A DNA stretch of 36,674 nucleotides, taken from the NCBI GenBank assembly GCA_017881265.1, contig JADGRA010000008.1, positions 1-36,674 on the forward strand, given 5' to 3'. A program made the position numbers and the translations under genes. This stretch comes from Myxococcaceae bacterium. Lineage in GTDB: Bacteria; Myxococcota; Myxococcia; Myxococcales; Myxococcaceae. Shown in pieces: positions 24,246-31,110 of the stretch. The notes below the pieces were generated by a model. It was not told the DNA's origin, made no database searches, and was given only the letters and a program-made list of their open reading frames with translations. Positions within the stretch are counted from its first letter, which is position 1. Each line of letters begins with the position of its first letter.

Positions 24246-25945
24246 AACTCTTCAAGGCCATCTTCCTGTTGATGCTGGTGGTGGGCGTGGTCTCCACCGC
24301 CACCGTCGGCCTCCTCGTCCTGTCCGACACCCGGGAGCTGCTGACACGGGATGCGCAGGAATTGTCCGGCGAGCGGGTGAAGCAGCTGCGGCTGAAGACG
24401 GAGCGTGCCCTGGAGGACCCGGTGCGTGCGGTGCTGGCGCTCTCCCGCAGCCCAGGCTTCTTCTCGCTGCCGCTGGCCGAGCAGCGTTCGGCCGTGACGT
24501 CCGTCCTCACCCAGCGCCGGGACGTCACCGCCATCACCGCCTTCGACGCCCAGAAGGCCCGGGTGGCCGGGCTTCAGGCCTTCGCCTTCAACGACGTCCC
24601 GCCCACCGAGGTGGCTGAACATGAGGCGCGGGCACGCGCGCTGTTGGATGGGCTGAGCGGGCTGCGCTACGCGGCGCCGGTCGCCCGTCCGGGACGCTCC
24701 CCGACGGTGACGGTGGCCTTCCCGGTGGGAGACCCCCCCAGGGGCTACCTCGCCGCCGAGCTGTCGCTCGCCGGGCTGGCCGAGACGGTGGAGGACCAGC
24801 GGGTGGGAAGCAGTGGCTTTGCCTACGTCGTCGATGGCCAGGGCAAGCTGGTGGCCGGCCCCCGGGGGCGCTTTCCTCCGGGCGCGGACCTCTCCGCCCG
24901 GCCGGCGGTGGCCAGCCTTCTGGCGACGCTGGCCCGCACGCCGGACCCGGAACTGTTCCGCGTGGGCAACTTCGGCAGCGGGGACGAGCGGGTGGTGGGC
25001 GCCTACGCGGTGGTGGCGGGCCCCGGCTGGGCGGTGGTGAGTGAGCAGCCGCTGGATGCGGCCTACACCCAGGTGCGCTCCATGCAGCACCGCATTCTGG
25101 TGGGCTTTCTGGCCGCGCTGGCGGTGGCTCTGGTGCTGGCGCTGCTGTTCTCGCGCGGGCTGACGCGGCCCCTCAAGCGCTTCGTCGCCTCGGCCCTGGA
25201 CATCGCCCGGGGCCGCTTCGGCAGCCAGGTGGAGCTGAAGAGCAACAATGAGCTCGGCGAGCTGGCGCGGACCTTCAACCACATGAGCCAGCAGCTGCTC
25301 CGCTACGACAAGGAGAACAAGGGCCTCTACCAGAGCCTCGAGCAGGGCTACCTGGAGACCATCCTGGCACTGGCCAACAGCATCGACAGCAAGGACCCCT
25401 ACACCCGCGGCCACAGCCAGCGGGTGGGGGACATCTCGGCGGCCATCGGCCGGGAGCTCGGGCTGCCGGAGCCGGAGGTGAAACTGCTGCGCTACGCTGG
25501 CATCCTCCACGACATCGGGAAGATTGGAATTGTGGACACCATCCTCGGCAAGCAGGAGCAGCTCACCAACGAGGAGATGACCGTCATGCGCGAGCACCCC
25601 GTCATCGGCGCCTCCATCGTCGAGCCGGTCACCTTCCTCGGCGCCGCCCGGGCGGCGGTGAAGAGTCACCACGAGAAGTGGAACGGGGCCGGCTACCCGG
25701 AGGGCCTGGCCGGGGAGGCCATCCCGCTGGTGGCGCGCATCGTAGGCTGCGCCGACACCTGGGACGCCTGCACCACCACCCGCCCCTACCAGCGGGCCAT
25801 GTCCACCCCGGCCGCGCTCGACATCATGGAGCGGCTGCGCGGGGTGGCCCTGGACCCGGCGGTGGTGGATGCGTTGCGGCGCGTCCTGGGCCGGCGCGCC
25901 GCCGGGGCCGAGCCGGCCGCACCGCCCGTCCAGCTCGCCTTGTGA
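24242..25945 (+). CDS. Membrane-bound HD-GYP domain phosphodiesterase with periplasmic sensor and HAMP
   Basis: 567 residues from a GTG overlapping the LysM stop. Transmembrane helix 1 (residues about 5-27), a periplasmic dCache-like sensor to about 280, transmembrane helix 2 (HRILVGFLAALAVALVLALL, about 283-305), HAMP linker, then a C-terminal HD-GYP domain. The HD pair is at 423-424 (LHDIGKIGI); HHEKWNGAGYP (476-486) holds the HHE and GYP signature in a common N-for-D variant. HD-GYP enzymes hydrolyse c-di-GMP (some c-di-AMP/cGAMP). It likely reads a periplasmic cue, possibly through its FecR and LysM partners; this link is inference from coupling. Confidence 0.88.
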   Translation: MKLFKAIFLLMLVVGVVSTATVGLLVLSDTRELLTRDAQELSGERVKQLRLKTERALEDPVRAVLALSRSPGFFSLPLAEQRSAVTSVLTQRRDVTAITAFDAQKARVAGLQAFAFNDVPPTEVAEHEARARALLDGLSGLRYAAPVARPGRSPTVTVAFPVGDPPRGYLAAELSLAGLAETVEDQRVGSSGFAYVVDGQGKLVAGPRGRFPPGADLSARPAVASLLATLARTPDPELFRVGNFGSGDERVVGAYAVVAGPGWAVVSEQPLDAAYTQVRSMQHRILVGFLAALAVALVLALLFSRGLTRPLKRFVASALDIARGRFGSQVELKSNNELGELARTFNHMSQQLLRYDKENKGLYQSLEQGYLETILALANSIDSKDPYTRGHSQRVGDISAAIGRELGLPEPEVKLLRYAGILHDIGKIGIVDTILGKQEQLTNEEMTVMREHPVIGASIVEPVTFLGAARAAVKSHHEKWNGAGYPEGLAGEAIPLVARIVGCADTWDACTTTRPYQRAMSTPAALDIMERLRGVALDPAVVDALRRVLGRRAAGAEPAAPPVQLAL

Positions 25946-26069
25946 TGCCCACCGCCCGCGCCAGCGTCCTTTTGTCGTACCAGCAGGACATGCCTGCACG
26001 CCCCCCAAAGCACCCGGTGGCCCGGGGCGTCGCCGCTTCTTCCACCCCAGCGCCCGGGAGGGCTTGCGT

Positions 26070-26417
26070 TTGAGTTTTTGGGACCACCTGAAGCCGAGCA
26101 CGCTTCCCCCGGCCGCGGCCCACCTGGAGGTGACGCCGGACGGCAGCGTCTTGCGCCTCACCTGGGACGACGGGGTGCGGACCTCCGTGTCGGCCCGCAC
26201 CCTTCGGCTGCAGTGTCCGTGCGCGGCGTGCGTGGATGAGTGGACGCACCAGCGCACCCTGGACCCGGCCGCCGTGAGTGCCCAGGTGGCGTTGGCCGAC
26301 GTCCAGCCGGCGGGGAACTACGCGCTGCACATCCACTTCAGTGACGGGCACACCACCGGCATCTTCAACTGGAAGACGCTCCGCGAACTCTCCGAGCGCT
26401 TCCCGCACCAGGCCTGA
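26070..26417 (+). CDS. DUF971 (GBBH-like N-terminal) protein
   Basis: 115 residues. DUF971 core: LEVTPDGSVLRLTWDDGVRTSV, the metal-site-like LRLQCPCAACVDEWT, and HIHFSDGHTTGIFNWKTLREL. Such small domains also form the N-terminus of gamma-butyrobetaine hydroxylases and occur next to Fe-S assembly genes in some bacteria; the role alone is unknown. I chose the TTG at 26070 because ggaggg lies eight bases upstream, whereas upstream in-frame codons give an Arg/Pro-rich extension. The 124-base gap after the HD-GYP gene shows nothing obvious. Confidence 0.8.
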   Translation: MSFWDHLKPSTLPPAAAHLEVTPDGSVLRLTWDDGVRTSVSARTLRLQCPCAACVDEWTHQRTLDPAAVSAQVALADVQPAGNYALHIHFSDGHTTGIFNWKTLRELSERFPHQA

Positions 26418-26437
26418 AGAGAGGGGGACGCCCCAGC

Positions 26438-26992
26438 ATGGAACCTCCCAAGAAGGACGAGGACGACGAGGGTTTCGACCTCACCGGCCCGGCCCTGGAT
26501 GCGTCCGGCCATGTCGACGGTCGCGGCCGCCTGGCCCCGGTCGGTCCGCCGCCGCCTCGCGGCCCGCGACCTCGGGCCGAGCCGCTCGAGCTAGAACAGC
26601 GGCCCCCACGGGCCGAGACGGACTACGTCCCGCCGCCACCTCCGCCGAAGCCACGCCAGCCGAGCGGCGGGCAAGGCGGCGCGGGCCGCCTCCTCCTTTG
26701 GCTCCTGGTCCTCGCCGGACTTGGCGCGAGCGGCTGGTACTTCTTTCTCAAGGATAAGCAGCCGCCGGCCCACACCCCCGTCGCGGTGGTGGTCCTCATC
26801 TCGAGCGAGCCGTCCGGGGCGGCCGTCAGCGTGGAAGGCACGTCGGTCGGCGTCACGCCCTGGGCCGCAGACAACACGTGGGGGTCGGGACCGGTGAATG
26901 TCACCATTACCCACCCGGGCTACCGGCCCTGGAGCGGCAGCTTCCCGGGCGGCCGTCCGGCGCGGCTGGAGGCCCGCCTGCAGCGACGCTGA
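26438..26992 (+). CDS. Single-pass membrane protein with a PEGA domain
   Basis: 184 residues. An acidic and proline-rich cytoplasmic N-terminus (MEPPKKDEDDEGFDL, then runs of PPPP), one membrane helix (LLLWLLVLAGLGASGWYFFL, residues about 84-103) and a periplasmic PEGA module (VLISSEPSGAAVSVEGTSVG, then VTITHPGYRPW). PEGA domains are beta-folds on surface or periplasmic proteins; Pro-rich tails with a PEGA end are common beside or on myxobacterial kinases. Only six bases separate its stop from that of the convergent sspB. RBS gaggggga. Confidence 0.8.
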   Translation: MEPPKKDEDDEGFDLTGPALDASGHVDGRGRLAPVGPPPPRGPRPRAEPLELEQRPPRAETDYVPPPPPPKPRQPSGGQGGAGRLLLWLLVLAGLGASGWYFFLKDKQPPAHTPVAVVVLISSEPSGAAVSVEGTSVGVTPWAADNTWGSGPVNVTITHPGYRPWSGSFPGGRPARLEARLQRR

Positions 26993-26998
26993 CTTGCG

Positions 26999-27472
26999 CT
27001 ACTTCACCACGCGGAGGTGGCCCCGGCCGCGCGGCTGCGTTTGCTCGGGCCCGGCGTCCTCGGCCCCGCTGGCCTCGACGCCGACCGGGCGCAGGGCGGG
27101 GCTGCGTGCCTCGAGCGGCACGCGCGCGGGTCGGGCCACGCCCGAGCCGCGGGTGAGCTCGGGCGGCATGTCCTCGGGAAACATCCAGAATTCATGGCTG
27201 GCGTGGCTGGTGATGGCGAACACGGCGCTCCAGGGAATGGCCACGGTGAAGCGGCTGCCGGAGAAACTCAACGTGCTGCGCAGCCCCCACTCCCCCACCG
27301 AGAGGTCCGACGGCTCAAAGCGGTAGCTGAGGTTGAGGCGCAGGTGGGATTCGGTGCGGAACTCCTGAGGCACCAGCACGCCGGCACGACGCGCGTCCAA
27401 GTGCACCATCACCATGCCCCGGTCCAGGGCCGACATCAGGTGCTGTTTCTTTTCCGGCGTGCGGTCGTCCAT
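26999..27472 (-). CDS. sspB: SspB-family ClpXP adaptor protein
   Basis: 157 residues. The first ~105 residues show the SspB substrate-binding fold: MVMVHLDARRAGVLVPQEF, LRLNLSYRFEPSDL, TLSFSGSRFTVAIPWSAVFAITS and WMFPEDMPPEL. SspB tethers ssrA-tagged proteins to ClpX. A ~50-residue C-terminal tail is flexible and polar and ends GRGHLRVVK, the short basic/hydrophobic end that in E. coli SspB docks on ClpX (there LRVVK). The last residues are thus very close to the known ClpX-binding motif. It directly follows smpB, whose product helps tag such proteins. Confidence 0.88.
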   Translation of the reverse strand: MDDRTPEKKQHLMSALDRGMVMVHLDARRAGVLVPQEFRTESHLRLNLSYRFEPSDLSVGEWGLRSTLSFSGSRFTVAIPWSAVFAITSHASHEFWMFPEDMPPELTRGSGVARPARVPLEARSPALRPVGVEASGAEDAGPEQTQPRGRGHLRVVK

Positions 27473-27504
27473 GGCCTTGTGGGGGAGGGCCCCCCCGGCT
27501 TCCC

Positions 27505-27521
27505 AAAAAGGCTAACGCCTC
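27505..27521 (-). terminator. Weak U-tailed hairpin over the smpB stop codon
   Basis: On the minus strand aggc (27520-27517) pairs with gcct (27512-27509) around a four-base loop, with a U-run at 27509-27505. The stem is short (4-5 bp) and includes the smpB stop, so it could only partly separate smpB from sspB. Confidence 0.3.
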
Positions 27522-27994
27522 CGAACCATGCGATCCATCTCTCGCTTCGTCTCCCGCTGCTTGATGTCCTGGCGGCGGTCCTCGTGCGTCTTTCCCTTCA
27601 CCAGCCCCAGCTGCACCTTGGCCCGTCCGCCCTTGAAGTAAAGCACCAGCGGAACGATGGAGTAGCCCCGCTCCCGCACCTTGGCCGCCCAGCGGTCCAG
27701 CTCGGCCCGGTGCAGGAGCAGCTTGCGGGCCCGGGTGGGCTCATGGGGGAAGAGGTTGGCCGCCCCGTAGGGGGCAATGCGCAGATTGTGCAGGAACAAT
27801 TCGCCGCCCTTGTTGGGCAGGGCGTACCCATCGGACATCTGCACCGAGCCGGCCCGGAGGCTCTTCACCTCGCTGCCGACGAGCGCGAGCCCGGCCTCGA
27901 GGGTCTCCTCCACCGAGTAGTCCGCGCGCGCCTTGCGGTTGGTGGCGATGACTTTCTCGCCGCTGGCGGCGGCCTTGGCGCTGTGCGACTGCAT
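27512..27994 (-). CDS. smpB: SsrA-binding protein SmpB
   Basis: Binds tmRNA and carries it to stalled ribosomes for trans-translation. 160 residues. Family features: IATNRKARADYSVEETLEAGLALVGSEVKSLRAG, LPNKGGELFLHNLRIAPY and the C-terminal basic tail (LGLVKGKTHEDRRQDIKQRETKREMDRM). The ATG at 27994 lies four bases after the panC stop, so panC and smpB are probably co-transcribed. No ssrA gene was recognised in this window. Confidence 0.95.
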   Translation of the reverse strand: MQSHSAKAAASGEKVIATNRKARADYSVEETLEAGLALVGSEVKSLRAGSVQMSDGYALPNKGGELFLHNLRIAPYGAANLFPHEPTRARKLLLHRAELDRWAAKVRERGYSIVPLVLYFKGGRAKVQLGLVKGKTHEDRRQDIKQRETKREMDRMVRRR

Positions 27995-27998
27995 CTGG

Positions 27999-28847
27999 CT
28001 AGCCGAGCTCGACGTTGTCGATGAGGCGCGTGGCGCCGACGAAGCCGGCCACCAGAAGGCGCGCGCGCGGGACGGCCCGCGCCAGGGGCACCAGCGTGTC
28101 CGGGTCCACCAGCGCCACGTAGTCCTCCCGGACGTCGGCCGCACGCAGGGCCTCGCGCACGGCGCCGAGCAGCAGCGCCGGCTCGACGGTGCCTTCCCGG
28201 AAGCGCACCCGCGCGGCCTCGAGGCCCATGAAGAGGGCCCGGGCCCGGGTCCGTTCCGCCCCCTTCAGGTAGGCATTGCGTGAACTCATCGCCAGCCCGT
28301 CCGCCTCGCGCAGGATGGGCATCCCCACCACCTCCACGCCCAGGTGCAGGTCGGTGGACAGCCGTCGCACCACCTGCAGCTGCTGGTAGTCCTTTTCGCC
28401 GAAGATGGCCGTGTGCGGGCGGAACAGGGAAAACAGCTGCGCCACCACCGTGGCCACGCCCCGGAAGTGGCCCGGCCTGCGCTCCCCGCATAGCCCGCGC
28501 GAGAGCTCCGCCACCTCGACGGACGTCTGGTGCCCCGCCGGGTACATCTGCTGCACGTCGGGGTGGAAGACGACGTCCACCCCGGCCTGCGCGCAGGCCG
28601 CCAGGTCCCCGGCGAAGTCGCTCGGGTAGCGGGAGAGGTCCTCGGCCGGGCCGAACTGGGTGGGGTTGACGAAGATGCTGACCGCCACCACGTCGGCCCG
28701 GGCACGCGCCTCGGCCATCAGCCTGACATGCCCGGCGTGCAGGTAGCCCATGGTGGGCACCAGCGACAGCCGGCGCCCGGCGCGGCGGGTGGCCTCGGCG
28801 ATGTCTGCCGCCTCGCGGGCGGTGGTGAGGACAGCAGGGGCGGCCAC
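27999..28847 (-). CDS. panC: Pantothenate synthetase
   Basis: Joins pantoate and beta-alanine with ATP to give pantothenate, the precursor of CoA. 282 residues. LVPTMGYLHAGH (residues 29-40) holds the HIGH-type nucleotide-binding motif, VSIFVNPTQFG and LCGERRPGHFRGV bind substrate, FGEKDYQQL and LAMSSRN are family motifs. Start GTG at 28847, one base after the panB stop, so the pair is translated as a unit. Confidence 0.95.
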   Translation of the reverse strand: MAAPAVLTTAREAADIAEATRRAGRRLSLVPTMGYLHAGHVRLMAEARARADVVAVSIFVNPTQFGPAEDLSRYPSDFAGDLAACAQAGVDVVFHPDVQQMYPAGHQTSVEVAELSRGLCGERRPGHFRGVATVVAQLFSLFRPHTAIFGEKDYQQLQVVRRLSTDLHLGVEVVGMPILREADGLAMSSRNAYLKGAERTRARALFMGLEAARVRFREGTVEPALLLGAVREALRAADVREDYVALVDPDTLVPLARAVPRARLLVAGFVGATRLIDNVELG

Positions 28848-28848
28848 G

Positions 28849-29754
28849 TCAGACCGGCACCCCGTACACCGCGCCGAGGCGCTCCTCGCCAGGGCCCGGA
28901 CTGGCGGGCGCCGCGGGCGCCCCGGGGTTTGACGCTACCAGGCGAATGGTCTTCGACTTGAAGGAGTGAGCTTCATCCGGGAAGGCGTCGCCGCGCACCT
29001 CGGCGAAGAAGGTCTCGGCCGCCGCCCGGGTGGTGCCGTAGAGGTCGGCGTACCGCTTCACGAACTTGGGCTTGAAGTCGGGGTTCAGCCCGAGCAAGTC
29101 GTAGCAGACGAGGACCTGCCCGTCGCAGTGCACGCCCGCACCAATCCCGATGGTGGGGATGCTGAGGGCGGCCGTAATCTCCTGGGCGAGCTCCATCGGC
29201 ACCCCCTCCAGGACGAGGGCGTAGCAGCCCGCCTCCTGCAGCGCGAGCGCGTCGCGGTACAACCGCCGGGCCGACTCCTCATCCCGGCCCTGGACGACGT
29301 AGCCCCCCATCTTGTGCACCGACTGCGGGGTGAGGCCGATGTGGCCCATGACGGGGATGCTGGCCCGAACCAGGTGCGCGATGGTGTCGGAGAACTCCGC
29401 GCCCCCCTCCAGCTTCACGCTGCCCGCGCCGCCCTCGGCCACCAGCCGCCCGGCATTCTTCACCGCCTCCACCGCAGACGTCTGGTAGCTGAGGAAGGGC
29501 ATGTCCCCCACCACGTGCGCCCGCCGCGCCCCCTTGGTGACGGCCCGGCAGTGGTACACCATCTGGTCCATGGTGACGGGCAGGGTGGAGTCATTGCCCT
29601 GCACCACCATGCCCAAGCTGTCGCCGACGAGGAGGATGTCGGCGCCGGCGTCGTCGAGGATGCGGGCGAAGGTGGCGTCGTAGGCCGTGACCATGCAGAT
29701 GCGTTGGCCGGCCTGCTTCTGGCGCTTCAGCGTGTGGATGGTGACCTTGTCCAC
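28849..29754 (-). CDS. panB: 3-methyl-2-oxobutanoate hydroxymethyltransferase
   Basis: Transfers a hydroxymethyl group from 5,10-methylene-THF to alpha-ketoisovalerate, the first step to pantothenate. 301 residues. [30 protein letters not shown] (metal-binding Asp45), [36 protein letters not shown] and IGIGAG are all classical. About 25 extra residues (Pro/Ala-rich) follow the usual end. Start GTG at 29754 with an excellent ggaggtg five to six bases upstream. Follows the deoxynucleoside kinase after about 200 bases. Confidence 0.96.
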   Translation of the reverse strand: MDKVTIHTLKRQKQAGQRICMVTAYDATFARILDDAGADILLVGDSLGMVVQGNDSTLPVTMDQMVYHCRAVTKGARRAHVVGDMPFLSYQTSAVEAVKNAGRLVAEGGAGSVKLEGGAEFSDTIAHLVRASIPVMGHIGLTPQSVHKMGGYVVQGRDEESARRLYRDALALQEAGCYALVLEGVPMELAQEITAALSIPTIGIGAGVHCDGQVLVCYDLLGLNPDFKPKFVKRYADLYGTTRAAAETFFAEVRGDAFPDEAHSFKSKTIRLVASNPGAPAAPASPGPGEERLGAVYGVPV

Positions 29755-29892
29755 GGTTCACCTCCGTTTTGGAGACTTCGGGTTGTGGGTACCGCACCGC
29801 GTGCTGGCCGTTCACCGTCCCCCAACCCTCGGGGGCTCGCCGTTGGCCAGTCTCCACTTTAACGCGCACCGGCCGTGCCTCCGCCACCGAAA

Positions 29893-29922
29893 GGAAAGCT
29901 GGGGGGGGGGGCGAGGCTTTCC
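29893..29922 (-). terminator. Hairpin with a C-rich loop between the kinase gene and panB
   Basis: Minus-strand ggaaagc (29922-29916) pairs perfectly with gctttcc (29899-29893) around a loop with a run of eleven C (29911-29901), followed by three T. A rather weak terminator or an mRNA boundary. The homopolymer makes the region prone to slippage and sequencing error. Confidence 0.4.
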
Positions 29923-29951
29923 GCCCTGGGTGAACCCCCCCCGGTGGGGCC

Positions 29952-30599
29952 TCAGCGCGGGCGGGTGTCGGCCAGGGGGAGGTAGTGGTGGACCCCCTTG
30001 CGCATCTTCCGGATGACGGAGACCAGGTTGTCCAGGTCGGCCTCGTTGTGGACGAAGTCAATGTCGCTGGTGTTGATGACCAGCAGGGGCGTGTCGCCGT
30101 AGTGGAAGAAGAAGTCGTTGTAGGCGCGGGCCAGCTTGGCCAGGTAGTCGGCGTCGAAGTGCCTCTCGTAGTCCCGGGCCCGCCGCTTGATGCGCTGGAG
30201 CAGCACGTCCTGGCGCGCCTGCAGGTAGATGACCAGGTCCGGCTGCACCACCCGGGGGCCGAGCGCGGCGTACACCCTCTCGTAGAGGCCCAATTCATCC
30301 GGGCTGAGAGTGAGGGTCGCAAAAATGCGGTCCTTGGCGAAGACGTAGTCGCTGACCGTCACCTGCGCGAAGAGGTCGGCCTGGCTCAAGGCCTGCTGCT
30401 GCTGGTAGCGGCTCAGCAGGAAGAAGAGCTGCGTCTTGAGCGCATTGGCCGCCGGCTCCTTGTAGAAGGCCGGCAGGAAGGGGTTCTCCTCCACGCTCTC
30501 CAGCACCGGCCGGCCCGAAAGGCGCTCGGCGAGCAACTTGGCGAGACTGGTCTTGCCCACCCCGATGGGCCCCTCGACCGCGATGTAGCGATGCTCCAT
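29952..30599 (-). CDS. Deoxynucleoside kinase (dNK family)
   Basis: Phosphorylates deoxynucleosides (dA/dG/dC type, salvage). 215 residues from the ATG at 30599. P-loop GPIGVGKTSLAKLLAER, LESVEENPFLPAFYK, the Q-rich lid region QLFFLLSRYQQQQAL, a DYVFAKDRIFATLTL segment, and RAARDY-type LID (RRARDYERHFDADYL) fit the family. The frame is open further up but the true N-terminus is clear from MEHRYIAVEGPIG. aagg lies before the start. Substrate specificity cannot be told. It precedes panB on the same strand. Confidence 0.9.
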   Translation of the reverse strand: MEHRYIAVEGPIGVGKTSLAKLLAERLSGRPVLESVEENPFLPAFYKEPAANALKTQLFFLLSRYQQQQALSQADLFAQVTVSDYVFAKDRIFATLTLSPDELGLYERVYAALGPRVVQPDLVIYLQARQDVLLQRIKRRARDYERHFDADYLAKLARAYNDFFFHYGDTPLLVINTSDIDFVHNEADLDNLVSVIRKMRKGVHHYLPLADTRPR

Positions 30600-30725
30600 G
30601 GGCGCCTTCTGGAAATTCTGGCGGGCTGCGGGGAGTGTCCGTGACAGTGGGCAGAGGAAGTCAAGCATGCGCAGAAAGGCGCTTCAACGAGGGTGGAGCC
30701 CCCCGGTGCGCCGCTCTGCAAAGCG

Positions 30726-30756
30726 TTGACAACCCCGCCGTCGCCCTCCCTAGCAT
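30726..30756 (+). promoter_or_regulatory. Probable promoter for the small gene at 30797
   Basis: ttgaca (30726-30731), a perfect -35, and tagcat (30751-30756), four of six for -10, with a 19-base spacer, slightly long. The predicted start point lies about 30 bases before the ATG at 30797. Confidence 0.5.
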
Positions 30757-30796
30757 TGCCTTCCCGGGGGGCCGCATCTGCCCTGGGGCCCGCGAG

Positions 30797-31048
30797 ATGG
30801 AGACCCGGAGAGCGAGAGCCCGCCCGCGAGACGCCGACAGCGCTCGGCGCGCCGACGCGTCCGACGAGGCGCGCCACGGTGCCGCCATGCTGCGGCTGGC
30901 GCTCGAGCTCAAGAAGCCCGGAAGCCCGCCGGTGGAGGTGCTGGTGTCCCAGCTGGCCCGTAGCATGGGGCTGAACGAAGCGTCCTTCCGCCGCTTCCTC
31001 GCCCAGCAGGGCGAGCTCTTCACCGCGCTCGCGACAGACCGGGGCTGA
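30797..31048 (+). CDS. Small basic protein with a possible helix-turn-helix, unknown
   Basis: 83 residues from ATG at 30797. The first ~30 residues are rich in Arg and Ala (METRRARARPRDADSARR). The rest, LKKPGSPPVEVLVSQLARSMGLNEASFRRFLAQQ, has the rhythm of a helix-turn-helix, so it could bind DNA, but no family is recognised. A clean promoter upstream supports expression. The start is not certain; an ATG at 30887 (MLRLALELKK) would give a 53-residue protein without the basic part. Convergent with the PLC-like gene. Confidence 0.55.
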   Translation: METRRARARPRDADSARRADASDEARHGAAMLRLALELKKPGSPPVEVLVSQLARSMGLNEASFRRFLAQQGELFTALATDRG

Positions 31049-31074
31049 GACCAGACGTTTGCCACCGGCCGGGT

Positions 31075-31092
31075 GTCGGGCGGGCGCCCGAC
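31075..31092. terminator. Hairpin between convergent genes at 31048 and 31111
   Basis: A perfect 7-bp stem gtcgggc/gcccgac (31075-31081 with 31086-31092) with a four-base loop, usable from either strand. A second weak stem agcga/tcgct lies at 31098-31110. No T-tract. Confidence 0.45.
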
Positions 31093-31110
31093 CGCTCAGC
31101 GAGCGTCGCT

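Noticed and set aside
24125-26257. Long minus-strand open frame opposite HD-GYP
   Set aside because: The plus strand carries intact TM, HAMP and HD-GYP motifs; the minus frame shows none.
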